A stretch of DNA of 64,000 bases from Diplosphaera chodatii. Lineage: Eukaryota > Chlorophyta > Trebouxiophyceae > Prasiolales > Stichococcaceae. Made by a program: the position numbers and the translations under genes. The notes beneath the pieces are model-generated. The model was not told the DNA's origin and ran no database searches. It was given only the letters and a program-made list of their open reading frames with translations. Every line of letters starts with the position of its first letter. Within the stretch, counting starts at the first letter, position 1. Shown here one piece after another: positions 12,431 to 23,340 of the stretch. Location of the stretch: NCBI GenBank assembly GCA_032358165.1, contig JAALGY010000030.1:496001-560000 (forward strand), read 5' to 3'.

Positions 12431-12868
12431 AGCGTGTCGCAAGATGATCAGGACATCAGGTATGGCATGCCGCCCTGGCCCCCGCAGTCTGCCCACTCAG
12501 GTCTGTGTAGTGTGCAGACGCCCGGCTGGAGGCTGCAGCTGGTGCGGCGGTGCGGCGAACAGCTTCGCGATGTGGCTGCGTTGCAACAGCCGTGGGTCTG
12601 TTCGCCTGCACAGGGGTGCTTGTTGCGCTGTCATCGCACTCATGTGCAGCCTGATGCAGTACTGCCGTGGCCGTGCTGCATCTGCTGTCGGCTGTGCCAG
12701 AGTTCCGAGCTGTGCCGTCGAGTTTTGCTGCTGCTGCAGAGTTGCCGACGGGGAGCAATGGCTGCTCATTACTGCAGCAGAGCAACAATCATGGTCAGAT
12801 ACACACCCCATTCACATGCAGGCACAGCACTCGAGAACTTGCACAGGCGATGTTGACCTGGGCACTGA

Positions 12869-13162
12869 TCACCGCTTGCATGAATCTGTAGAAATCTGTC
12901 TTGAGATTGTTAGCGGGTCAAGATGTATGCATGCAGCGCGGTATGCAGCCAGCATCTCCTGCGCCCTTGCCCGCACAGCAAGATGAGCCTTTGTACCAGG
13001 CCTCGCACATGCCACTCTTGAGAGCACTCTCTGGGTCTCCTGACATGCTGCGTGCAACGGCTTGCGAAGATCGTCAATGCGACGCTGCACGAGGTCCAGA
13101 TCGAAGTCAGCTTCCTCGATGCAATGTTGATGCACAGGGAGGGTGCTGCAGTGATACCGCAT
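12869..13162 (-). other. Possible upstream coding exon of the exonuclease gene, or unrelated ORF
   Basis: An open frame from ATG 13162 (MRYHCSTLPVHQHC) encodes a charged, helix-prone stretch, DFDLDLVQRRIDDLRKPLHA. It is on the same strand and upstream of the exonuclease exons, so it could be a 5' exon. No domain is recognisable and no splice junction to the exonuclease could be settled. Confidence 0.25.
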
Positions 13163-14017
13163 GGTCACGCTTGTGATAGTGACTGATGCACACTAAGCGA
13201 ATGGATTGTGCTGTGTGAAGGCTGTGGAATGGCCTCGGAGATGGCCCATGCTGCGCCGTGCTGTCCAAGAGTGCTTTGAGATTCCCGGGAGATTCCCGGG
13301 CTGCATCTCCACATGGCAGGACATGGGTGGTGTGGCTGGTGGTTGCCCGCTTCAACGGCAGCTATTTCATGCCCATGGTGGACCCGCAATATCGGCAATG
13401 GGGCGTCTTGCTTTACTGCAAGCTGCTGCCTCAATACGACAAACTGGGTGTCTAGCTATTAGTAACATAGCGGTACAGGGTGTCTCATTGATAACAGGCC
13501 AGGTGCAGATCTCCATACGACAGCTCTCCCTCACATTAACATTCACCGTCAGACAGGTTCTATATCTTAACCTCACGATCGAGCACGGCACCATGCAATG
13601 CTCTCTTGAATCACTCCTTTCAACATTCAACATAAGAGTTGAAACCTGAGCTACCATAGCTAGGTTGACACCACACTTTGCTAGAGTTATCTATTGCCAG
13701 AGCCGCCCGTGCACCGCCGCACTGACCATGGTGCACAGCTCGACTGACAGCACAACATCGATGTCGTCCATCAAACCCTAACCAACTCAAGGCGTTGGTG
13801 AAATGAAGAAACCAAAGCGACGCTGCCGTTCGGAAACCTGTGATGTTCTCAACCACCCGTCATGCGGCATTGTCCTGAGAGGAGACGAAGATGATAGTTC
13901 CGCATATGTAAGAGGACCCAGAGTTGACTGGTACAGTTGCTCGAGCACAGCGTGCCAGGAGTGGCAACGCTGCTGCCGGATCTCACGTTCCATGTTTGGG
14001 CTGAGAGTAGTTTGAAA
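13163..14017. other. Intergenic region 3' of RLK-A
   Basis: This 855-bp stretch has no supported gene. It holds an 11-bp tandem doublet GAGATTCCCGG (13278-13299), a telo-box AAACCCTAA (13773-13781), and near 13851-13878 a box shared with the 3' regions of RLK-B and RLK-C. The right part is probably the RLK-A 3' UTR and the left part a promoter for the exonuclease gene. Confidence 0.5.
13851..13878 (-). other. 3' UTR box shared by the three tandem RLK genes (RLK-A copy)
   Basis: Plus-strand sequence ACCACCCGTCATGCGGCATT about 140-165 nt beyond the RLK-A stop matches segments at similar distances beyond the stops of RLK-B (18851-18878) and RLK-C (24575-24604). The match is short and partly degenerate. 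Confidence 0.5.
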
Positions 14018-17000
14018 CTATTGACTGGCTCCAGTTCCGGCTGCTGGCGGGAGGGGTGGCTCCTGCAGCTGCGCCGGCTCCTGCTGGCCCACGAACGGGT
14101 TGTCGGCTGCGCTGTGTGGCATCCCATCCACTCCGCCACTGCCCGCCGTGCCGCTGCCCGCCGTGCCGCTGCTGTCGTCCGCAGGCAGCGGCTGCTGCGG
14201 CGGCTTCGACGGCACCGCGCCAGCCGCGACCGACCGCAGAGACGCGCTCGCCACTGAGCTGAAGGACCGGGAGCTGGCTGTGACGAGGCCGGGCGTCGCG
14301 GCCTGCAGCCGCTCCACAATCTCCGCCGCATCTGGCCGCTGCGACACCTGCACTTGCCGTCGAATGCAGATCAGCGAGCGCCCGACATGCCACGAGCCTA
14401 ACTGCGCCCCCTCATCAAGGTGTTCCATGCAATAGCACCATACGCTTGAGCACGCTTCAGAGCAGGCGCGGATGCTGGGCACCCACATCTATGTTGATGC
14501 AGTCCTCCAGCAGCTGCTGGATCTCGGGCGGCGCCTCATCATCGCGCACTTCCCGCAGGTGCCCCCGCACCGGCGGCTGCTTGGTGATGATCTCCCACAG
14601 CACGACGCCAAAGCTGCAGCAGCGGTTGACAAGAGCTTTGCTGGAGCAGCAAAAGGCAACTTGTGGCACACTGGAGGTGTGGCCAGTTCGATTACACTCT
14701 GGAGCTGTGCATGGCTCGGTGACATGGACCACGGGCAGCAACCGTGCTGCTGCAGAGCTGGCCACACCTATATGAGTCCACCTTCGGGCTGCACTTCCCA
14801 CCCATGAGCAGCTCCGGCGCCGCATAGCTGCAGCCCCCAGAACCGTACAACTCAACCACCACACGACGCATCTGGGACACAGATGTGACAGTGTCACCGG
14901 CATTACCTACACAGGCATTGCACAGGCAGGGGCTCCCCTCACCTGAAAGTGCCAGTCGCGCTGCCTGCTGAGAAGTAGTCGGCCGTGATTGCCAGACCCA
15001 CGTCCGCGATCTTGGCGACGCCCTCTCGTGTCAGCAGCACGTTGCTGGTTTTGATGTCCCTGCACGAGGACGGAATGCGTGTGCGGGATCTCAGAGGAGG
15101 GTTCTTGGTATTCTTCTGTCGTTCGTGATCAATTTGCAAAACGATGGTGCACCAATGGCAGATGCAGGTTTAGATGCAGTGCAGCTTTCCCCATGCAGCT
15201 TGCTGCACCTGTGGATGACGCCTGAGGAGTGCAGGAAGTGCAGGCCCCTGGCAACATCTAAGGCCACCTGCGCACACCCACAAGCATGTCTCAAAACCTG
15301 ACGAGGTTGCAGTCCTGAGTTTTCCAATCTCGTAATGATCTCCAAACGGCTCCCCTCAGCGTTAGCCATGCCAAAGAATGGTACCTGTGCCCCGCGCTTC
15401 TCCCATGCGTACTCCTCCTGGTTCTGCCACAACGCCTTCCTCAAATCACCGCCCTCCATGAGCTCCATGACCTGCGGCAGGGCACCAGATGGTGGTTGCT
15501 GCACCGCAACATATGAAGCAGCCACCCCTGATGCGCAGTCGAATGAGAGCTGCCGGCATACCGTCAGCCCCAGACATGTCGACTGTGTCAGGGGAGGGGA
15601 GCGAGGCCTGTCATGCTGTGCAGCATGCGATGGTGGTGACTGTGCTCGGCAACAGCCGTCCACGCCAGCAAAGAGAGGCTGTGTGGACCCCGCGCACCAG
15701 CATGGGTGCGGACTCGTCCAGGCAGAAGCCGTAAAACTGCACCACGTTGCGGTTGAAGCTCACGCGCTTCAGGATGCTGATCTCCTTCTTCTGCGGCAGG
15801 GCCACGGGCGGCTTTGTCAGGACCATCCACATAGGGTGACCGCGTAATGCGATGCGCTCTGCTGCTGACAGCTGGCCGTGCATCAGGGGCAAGGCTTATG
15901 TCTCACCAGCGCAGACAGCAGCATTTCGTCCGCAAAGCAGGTCAGCTGCTTGATCGCCACATCGTGGTGGCCCCGCCAGAGGCCTCTGTACACCTGCGCA
16001 CATGGTCCAGCCAACCCCCTGATCTCATTGCTGTGCAAGAACGGCTCACTGGTCTCATGCACAACCTGTGCCAGATCAGCAGCAGCTGGACGCAGCAGGC
16101 ACCGCTCACCCTGCCGAAGTTCCCGGCGCCGAGCACCCAGGCCCGGCCGTCGGGGTGGTGGCAGATTTCCACGTCTGCCGGCGAGATGGCGATGGACCCC
16201 GCTGATGACGGCGTGTCGCTGGCGCTGCGCACGGACGGCTGGTAGCCGCCGCTGCTGCCAGTCTTGGCAGTCTTCGACAAACTGCAGCATGAGCAGCCGC
16301 ATGAGGTCACCGTTGCTTGATGACATGCGGGCACCGCTGCATGTTGTTTTCGTGCAGCAACAGGATGCAGCATCCTCGAGCGGCCTGCAACAGCACTGCT
16401 CAGCGGGCTGCCACCACTACACACGGCTCAGCATGCTGACAGCAGAGTGCTGACCTGCTAGTGCTGCCGTTGCTGCCGTCCGGCCTGTGCCGGTGCACAG
16501 GCTTAGGCGGCATGACACCGAGCTTGCTGTCTGCCTCCCGCTGCCGACGCTTCCGCAGCCGCAGGAACATGAAAGCCGCCAGCGCCGCCAGCAGGGCGAC
16601 TGCTGCGAGAGACCCGACCACGATGCCGGCGATGGCCCCGCCGCTGAGGCCCCCGCCGCTGCTTCCTGCTGCCTGGCCATTCACGACGGTCGAGCCCGAT
16701 GCTGTGGCAGGCTCCGTGCTGATAACCGCGAAGGGCTGCCCCTGGAGCCGCGTGTACACCGTGGCGTTCCTGAAACTGACGGCCATGGCGTATCCCGCTG
16801 CAGCTGTGAACGCCCTGATGCCGGGCGCAATCGTGCGCCACATCTGCGTCGCTGTCTGGTTTTTGCTGGGGATGAGCTCCGTCCATACATCGATCGAGAA
16901 CCTGTCCGCAGGCGTCTGCAGCAGCCGGCGTGTCCCGTTCCTAGCATTTTCGGCAGCTCGCCAGTTTGACACATTGCTGAGGGCGATCGGCACATTCGCC

Positions 17001-17662
17001 ACCCTGGATGACGTCATAATAGCATCCAGGAGCAAGGCCTGCTTGTCAAAGGTGAACGGCAGCAGGTTCCGCCCTGACACCTGGATATGATTCAGGATGT
17101 CGGTCGTGTCAGCTGTTGTAGCATTCAATGGCAGCGTGGAGTTGCTGAGTTGCCGCAGCTTGCGGGTCCACAACAGGAAGATCCGCACGTCGTAGCCCAA
17201 CCCGGCATACAGCTGCTCGGATTGCGACGTGACCACGAATAGGCTGTCCGCTGTGAAGAAGGATGCGGGGCCCTCCACGTTTGTCGCGTAGCTGCGCAGC
17301 GCAAACTCCACACAGGTGTAGTTCTCCAGACCTGGCGTCTCGGAGGGGTGCGCCGTGAAATTCACAAAGCGGACCGCGGCGCCGACCGGCCCAAACGTCT
17401 GGTTCTGCACAATGTAGCCCGCCTTGTCGACGCCCAGGCGGTCCGAAATCAGCTTGGGGCCGCAGTACAGCTCCACGCCATCGTTGATCAGCTGGAATGC
17501 GGGAGGCAGCGGGTAGTTCTTGATGGTCAGGGCGGACTGCCCGGTCGTGACGCCGTCTGCGGAGGCGTTCTGCGCCGCCGCCGGCGCCGCGAGTGCTGCG
17601 GCAGCAAGGGCGAGCAGCACGGCGGCCGCTCGTCTGCCGCTTGGCTCCCACGGTGCGAACAT
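14018..17662 (-). CDS. Receptor-like kinase RLK-A: algal ectodomain, TM helix, TKL-like kinase
   Basis: This is predicted to be a plasma-membrane receptor kinase; the ligand is unknown. ATG 17662 (MFAPWEPSGRRAA) opens a signal peptide ending near AAPAAAQ. One exon (about 16454-17662) then encodes the whole ectodomain, with Cys in LYCGP and NYTCVEF, several N-glycosylation sites and the block FTFDKQALLLDAIM, followed by a TM segment (GAIAGIVVGSLAAVALLAAL) and a basic stop-transfer stretch. The kinase is split over about nine exons: Gly loop GAGNFGRV, VAIK lysine, MELMEGGDL hinge, HRDIKTSN catalytic loop, DVG instead of DFG, AAPELL, FGVVLWEI and RPDAAEIVERL. Stop is TAG at 14018-14020. Kinase introns match those of RLK-B, but the ectodomain introns of RLK-B are missing. 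A TTG 33 nt further upstream is in frame but unlikely to be the start. Confidence 0.88.
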
Positions 17663-17735
17663 GGCCGCTGCTGTCAGCGCAGCAGGGGCGTACAACGCAG
17701 AACCGGCCGCGCAACCCTCGCTAGCTCAGGCCTGT

Positions 17736-18170
17736 CTGCAAAGCACAGTGCCAAGGTCAGCACCAGCCGTGGCCGTGGCGCTCAAGCTGCGTGCCAAGGG
17801 CAGTGCTGCAGCGGATAGCACACCCTGATCGTGGCCTACCCAGCCTGAGCTCGGCACCTAGTCACGGATCGGGACTGCATGCATGCAGGTGGTGAGGCCC
17901 CTCTTGAGGCCTATCTTGCATCATCTCAAAGCCACACGGCCCACGGCGGCGGCGCCGTGCTGAGCATCGCGCCACGAGAGGCAGTCTACCTACCACAAGG
18001 TCTGATCATTGCTAGGTGGCTGCACGGATCTTGAATGTAGTGCCAGGCTGCCAGCCAGGACGAACCGCGGCCCGCCTGTCGACCAGGCCCAGCAACAGCA
18101 CTGCACGCAGCTTTGCGCTTCTTCTCAGTTGCCAGACATGCTCAGCCGCTACTGCAAAAGCTCAGCTCAC
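17736..18170 (-). other. Predicted 5' UTR intron of RLK-A
   Basis: On the minus strand a donor CTAG|GTGAGC (boundary 18171/18170) and an acceptor GTGCTTTGCAG (boundary 17736/17735) delimit 435 nt. In RLK-C the sequences flanking these sites, AGGCCTGT and CTAGAC, lie 8 nt apart (27133-27154), which supports the junction. Confidence 0.5.
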
Positions 18171-18183
18171 CTAGACCGCACCA

Positions 18184-18213
18184 CGTCAGGGTCCCAGTGG
18201 AAGAACTGGGGCA
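18184..18213 (-). promoter_or_regulatory. Upstream element shared by the RLK genes (RLK-A copy)
   Basis: The plus strand reads CGTCAGGGTCCCAG, about 10 spacer bases, then TGGGGCA. The same arrangement occurs upstream of RLK-B (23848-23877) and RLK-C (27211-27240). It lies about 520 nt from the start codon here, about 510 nt in RLK-B and only about 145 nt in RLK-C. It could be promoter or 5' UTR. Confidence 0.55.
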
Positions 18214-19059
18214 GGAGAACCGGCGGTCGGCGCGCAGCCGGGAAGGCACTCGCTGGCCAACCAGAAGCGCCGGCAGGCCATCGCCGGAGGTACCGCAAGT
18301 CCTTCACGAGGTGCGGAGTTCAACTGCGTCAACAAGATTTCATCCGCGCAAGTTCCAGCCTTTTGCCCGTACCAAGGGGAGTGAAAGCTTTCACCCCTTG
18401 GCCCGTACTTTCTGCTGGTACGCTGCAGGGTGGGCAGTCCGCAAGCCGCCCGTGGGCGGATATATTCAAATTACATACTTGAACCCACCAGCCACCACGA
18501 GCGGCAGCTTCCACATATCCACAAGCAGCAGATGGTCAGATGCTGAGATGCACAGTACGGAACTTGGCATCGCAGCGGCCATTGGACTCACCCCCAAAAT
18601 ATACAATAAACGGCCTGGCTACAAACAATGTTTATGATTGATGTGACGACAACCGTGGGTTCAGCCAGTGTGCCATTGCCACACCAGCTGGACAAACAGT
18701 GCGCCAACGTCAGCGCATGCCTTGACTGACCCTACCACGTTGATATTCCGCACTCGGTGCTGTCAGTTCGTACATTGACTCCCGTGCCAACGGCCGAGGG
18801 AGGCACCAAACTGAAAGTCACCATGCCAATCAGGGAGTGATTGGAGTTCCAATCATCCCGCCATGCGGCAATGTCTGAACGGTGTCTACCGTGCTCCTCA
18901 AACTTTGTTCGCTGCACACAACACAACGAAGGGGGTTGCATTGTCAGATCGCAGCATGGCGGCTGTCGGGCACACCCCGCACGATCATGAAGAGAACCAT
19001 CGCTACAGAGGACCAGTGCTGCCGTTCTGTGTGCTTTAATGCTGCGCTGGTCTCATCCA
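18214..19059. other. Intergenic region RLK-A promoter / RLK-B 3' end
   Basis: No gene is supported in these 846 bp. An imperfect palindrome sits at 18372-18401 and the shared RLK 3' box at 18851-18878. Open frames here have no recognisable domain. Confidence 0.5.
18372..18401. repeat. Imperfect 30-bp inverted repeat
   Basis: CCAAGGGG-AG-TGAAAG faces CTTTCACCCCTTGG, giving two 14-nt complementary arms with a 2-nt bulge and the AAGCTT centre. It is flanked by repeated CCCGTAC. It could be a dimeric protein-binding site or a hairpin; nothing decides this. Confidence 0.6.
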
Positions 19060-22000
19060 TCAGCTAGCTCCAGTCTGAGCTGCTGGCGGCAGGTCTGGAT
19101 CTTGCTGTGGCAGGTCGTCCTGTGCTGCAAAGAAGTGTTGGACTGCGCTGATCGAAGGCTGATGGACCTCGCTGCTGCCTGCCGCTTTGCTGCTGACGTC
19201 GTCAGCACCAAGCGGCTGCAACAACGGCTTGAGTGGCACGGCGCCAGCAGCAACTGATGCGGACGTCCCGGCGCCGAGTGAACGGGAGCTGGCCGCGGCA
19301 AGCCCGGGCGTCGAGGCCTGCAGCCTCTCCACGATCTCTGCTGCATCTGGCCGCTGCGAAACCTGAGGATGCAATGGGAACCTTGTGAGCGAGCAAGTCA
19401 GGAGCTCCCACGGCGTTGCTTCAGTATTGCCCTCACTCACGGGTGAAGAGCGTACTGGAGGCAGCAACAGATCAGCTGGCGCATATACGTCAGAGGCCTG
19501 AGTACTCACATCTACGTTGATGCAGTCCTCCAGCAGCTGCTGGATCTCGGGCGGCGCCTCGTCATCGCGCACCTCCCGCATGTGGCCCCGCACCGGCGGC
19601 TGCTTGGTGATGATCTCCCACAATACCACTCCAAAGCTGCAGCGGCAGCAGACAGCAGTATAGCGCTCGCGCTCGAGCACTCGATGGCCTTTGCCATATG
19701 CTGGGGGGCAGTAAGCAGTACGAGCATGCGCTATGCCGGGATTTGTCACACGCAGCAGGGACGTCATCGACTTGCTGATGAAGCGCACCTGTAAGAGTCC
19801 ACCTTCGGGCTGCACTTGCCACCCAGAAGGAGCTCCGGCGCTGCATAGCTGCGCGATTGAGGGAAGCGTGCGGCAGCTCAGCAAGCAAGCGGTGTTGACT
19901 AGGCACAGCGACAGTCTGCCGGCAGATGATGCCTGCGCATCCCAGCCTGACATCACATCATAGTTCGTGTGCCAAGCTGAGGCTGCGACCATGAGGGTCC
20001 TTACCTGAAGGTGCCGGTCGCGCTGCCTGCCGAGAAGTAGTCGGCTGTGATCGCCAGGCCCACATCCGCAATCTTGGCGGTGCCATCACGTGTCAACAGC
20101 ACATTGCTGGTTTTGATGTCCCTGCATGGGTACCATATAGCGACACGACAATGAGCCATTCGTCTCAGCTAGGAGAACAAGGCACTATGTGCAGACAGTA
20201 GCGGTGCTGTGAAAGCAGGGTGTCGTGCAGCGCAAGATGTGTGGTACACCACACCTGTGAATGACGCCGGATGAGTGCAGGAAGTGCAGGCCCCTTGCAA
20301 CATCTAGCGCCACCTGCAGATGACCACAATGCTCAACGCTGCTGCAGGCTGGGAAGGTGGTGTGCTGAGTGTGCTCATGAAACGGCTTCGCGGCTGATGT
20401 TGCAGTCTGTAACCAATGGCACCTGCGCCCCACGGTGCTCCCATGCGTATTCCTCCTGGTTCTGCCACAGCGCCTTCCTGAGGTCACCGCCCTCCATGAG
20501 CTCCATAACCTGCGGAAGGCAGCACACAAGCGCCATCGGGCTGCACGTGATGCGGATGATTGGGGGCAGGACAGCCCAGCTCCGCTGCAGCAGGCACATG
20601 TTGGCAGCGGGCACTCCTGGAAGACAGGGAAAAAGGGCGAGGTATCTGACAGCTGGGCTAGCTGAGCATGAGATACCAGATTGCAGCATTGCTAACCTAC
20701 CACACTGTTGTCCACTGGACAAATGCACTGTGCACACTGTCCGCACCAGCATGGGTGCCGACTTCTCCAGGCAGAAGCCGTAGAACTGCACCACGTTGCG
20801 GTTGAAGCTCACACGCTTCAGGATGTTGATCTCCTTGCGCTGCAGCAGGGGCACAGCAAGCCTCGTATCACAGTCGCTGCAATGATGCGACACATGCTCA
20901 TCGCCCCAGCTGGTACCAGAACTTGAAGGGGTCAGGATATGGCGTTGCAGCCCCACCAGGGCGGACAATAGCATATCGTCTGCGACACAAGTGAGTTGCT
21001 TGATTGCCACATCGTGGTGGCCACGCCAGAGGCCTCTATACACCTACGCACCAAAGGCACACCTCACGTTTTAGAGATGATTAGGGATAACGTGCCCCAA
21101 GACAGATGCCATGTGCTGCGGCACACAACAGTTGACTTCGCAAAGCTCACCTTCCCAAAGTTTCCAGCGCCGAGGACCCAGGCACGGCCGTCGGGGTGTA
21201 CGCAGATCTCCACATCTTCCGGTGCAATGGCGATGGACCCCGCTGACGATGAGATGTCGCTGGCGCTGCAGAAGTGGGTACAAAAGTGCATGAGCATACA
21301 TTATGCAGTCAGTAGGTGGGGCGTCCTGACTGATCAGAGGTCGCTGGTCTGCCTGTATAACCTGCGCTGCCAATTACAGAGGCGAATGACCTATCAAGGT
21401 GGCAGCACAGCACCTGGGGCGCAGCTTTCTTACAGTCATGGTCCTGACCTGCTGGCGCTGCCATTGCTGCCGTCCGGCCTTTGCCGGCGCAGAGGCTTCG
21501 AAGTGATGCCTTTGAGCTTGCTGTCCACCACCTCCTGCTGCCGACGCCTCCGCAGCCGTAGATAGCCAAACGTCGCCAACGCCACCATCATGACTATGGC
21601 AGCAATGGAACCAGCCACGATGCCGGCTACAGCCCCGCCGCTGAGGCCCCCGCTGCTGCTGCTTCCTGCAGCTTGCCCCTGTACGATGATTGAGCCTGGC
21701 GCGGTGGCCGGCTCTGTGCTTATGGCAGCCAGCGGCTGCCCCTTGAGCCGGGTGTAAACCGTGGCATTCCGCAGCTTGACGGCCATGGGAAAACCCGCTG
21801 CCGCCGTGAACGCCCTGATGCCCGGTGCAATCTGAGGCCACATCTGCCATGGCAACGACACCCCATCATCACACCTACCACATACGCAAGGCTTGGAAGT
21901 AACGCTTTGCTGCTGTCGAACATCAACCTTTGCAGGCCACTATGTGCCAACCTGTGTTGCCGTCAGGTTTCTGTTTGGGATGAGCTCAGTCCAGACCACG

Positions 22001-23340
22001 ACTGAGAACTGGTCCATGGACGCTTGCAGGAGGCGGCGTGTTCCATTTCTGACAGCTGCGGCGGCTCGCCAGTCGGTGATATTGGTAAGGCCAATGGGCA
22101 CGTTGGCCACCCTGCGGCAGCCATGGCAATGCTAATAAGTGACAAAAGCTGACGAGGGCAAGTACGTTGCCGAACTGCAAGAATGCTATATGCCAACAGC
22201 TGTGGGTGCTCGAGGATGTACCAGACCTGGATGACGTCATGATTGCATCAAGGAGCAGCACTTGCTTGTCGAAGGTGAACGGCAGCAACCCTGGTCCGGA
22301 CACCTGCGCAGTGCGGTGCATCTGTCAGACCCCTGGGACACCTGCTGAAGGTGTCACATTCCTGTGCAGCATGAGACGTCTTGATCAGAGGCCATTCATA
22401 CAACCTGACCTGCAGGCGGCTATAGAAGTCAGTGGTGTCGGCTGTTGTAGCGTTGGCAGCAAGCGTCGAATTGCCGAAGGGGTTCGGCACTCTCCCCGTC
22501 CACAGCAGGAAGGACCGCAGGTTGAATCCCAACTGCAGGCACCAGTTTCACGTGCCCCAGTGAGTGGCCAACAACAAGTCGCACATCTGAAGTGACTGCT
22601 TATTCAACTGCTGAGTTGCAGCAGCATGTTTTGGTCTGATTGTCTTGTCTGATGTCCGTTACCTGAGCGTAGGACCTCTCAATCTGTGACTGGACGACAA
22701 ACAGGCTGTCTGCCGTGAAGAAGGATGCGGGGCCCACTGCATTTGTCGCGTAGGCCCGCATCGCAAATTCCACACAGGTGTACTTCTGGAGACCTGCAGA
22801 ACAGGGGTGCGGTGTTGGACAGCGCTCACTTCCTTCGATGTGGCTGCTGAAAGGCGCGGTCAAGCTTGAGCACCGTATCGTGATCTGGCACAGCATCGCC
22901 ACTCAGCAGGGTCGTGCACTCACTTGGTGTCACGGCGGGGTGCGCCGTGTAGTTCTCAAAGCGGAGGGCAGCGCCAACAGCCGCAAACGTCTGGTTCTGC
23001 GCCAACAGGCCCGCCTCACCACCGATGGCGGCGCGGGCGGAGATGGCGTCGGGGCCGCAGAGCATTTCCACCCCAAAGCCGTGAAGCCTGGCATGATGGG
23101 GCTCAGCAAATGACCGAGGGGCGTCCGTGGATGGCAGCCAAGCAGTCAAGAGCACAAAACATCAGCTTACTTCCATGCCGGAGGCAGGGGGTAGTTCTTG
23201 ATGGTGAGGCCGGCTTGACCGGTGGTGATGCCGCCAGCGGTGGCGTTCTGCGCTGCCACAGGGGCTGCCAGCGTGGCGGCTGCGAGGGTGAGCAGCATGA
23301 CGGCTGCAGGCTGGCCCCTGTGCTTGCCTGACTCGCCCAT
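19060..23340 (-). CDS. Receptor-like kinase RLK-B, intron-rich paralogue
   Basis: This gene has the same architecture as RLK-A. ATG 23340 (MGESGKHRGQPAAVM) starts a signal peptide ending near APVAAQ. Ectodomain exons lie near 23165-23340, 22925-23085, 22662-22795, 22412-22535, 22228-22306 and 21960-22112. The next exon, about 21451-21848, carries MWPQIAPG, the TM segment and the basic juxtamembrane. Kinase exons follow: 21152-21270 (GAGNFGKV), about 20960-21044 (VAIKQL), 20745-20840, 20425-20512 (MELMEGGDL), 20258-20314 (GLHFLHSSGVIHR), 20007-20124 (DIKTSN, DVG), 19793-19850 (AAPELL), 19512-19637 and 19060-19362. Stop is TGA at 19060-19062. All exons are open and join in phase, so it appears functional. 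The tail SAVQHFFAAQDD is shared with RLK-C. This copy best represents the ancestral exon structure. Confidence 0.85.

Noticed and set aside
11933..12856. Plus-strand open frame of 307 codons over the exonuclease region
   Set aside because: It overlaps conserved minus-strand ExoI exons, has Cys/His/Arg-rich composition and shows no domain; it is a shadow of the opposite strand.
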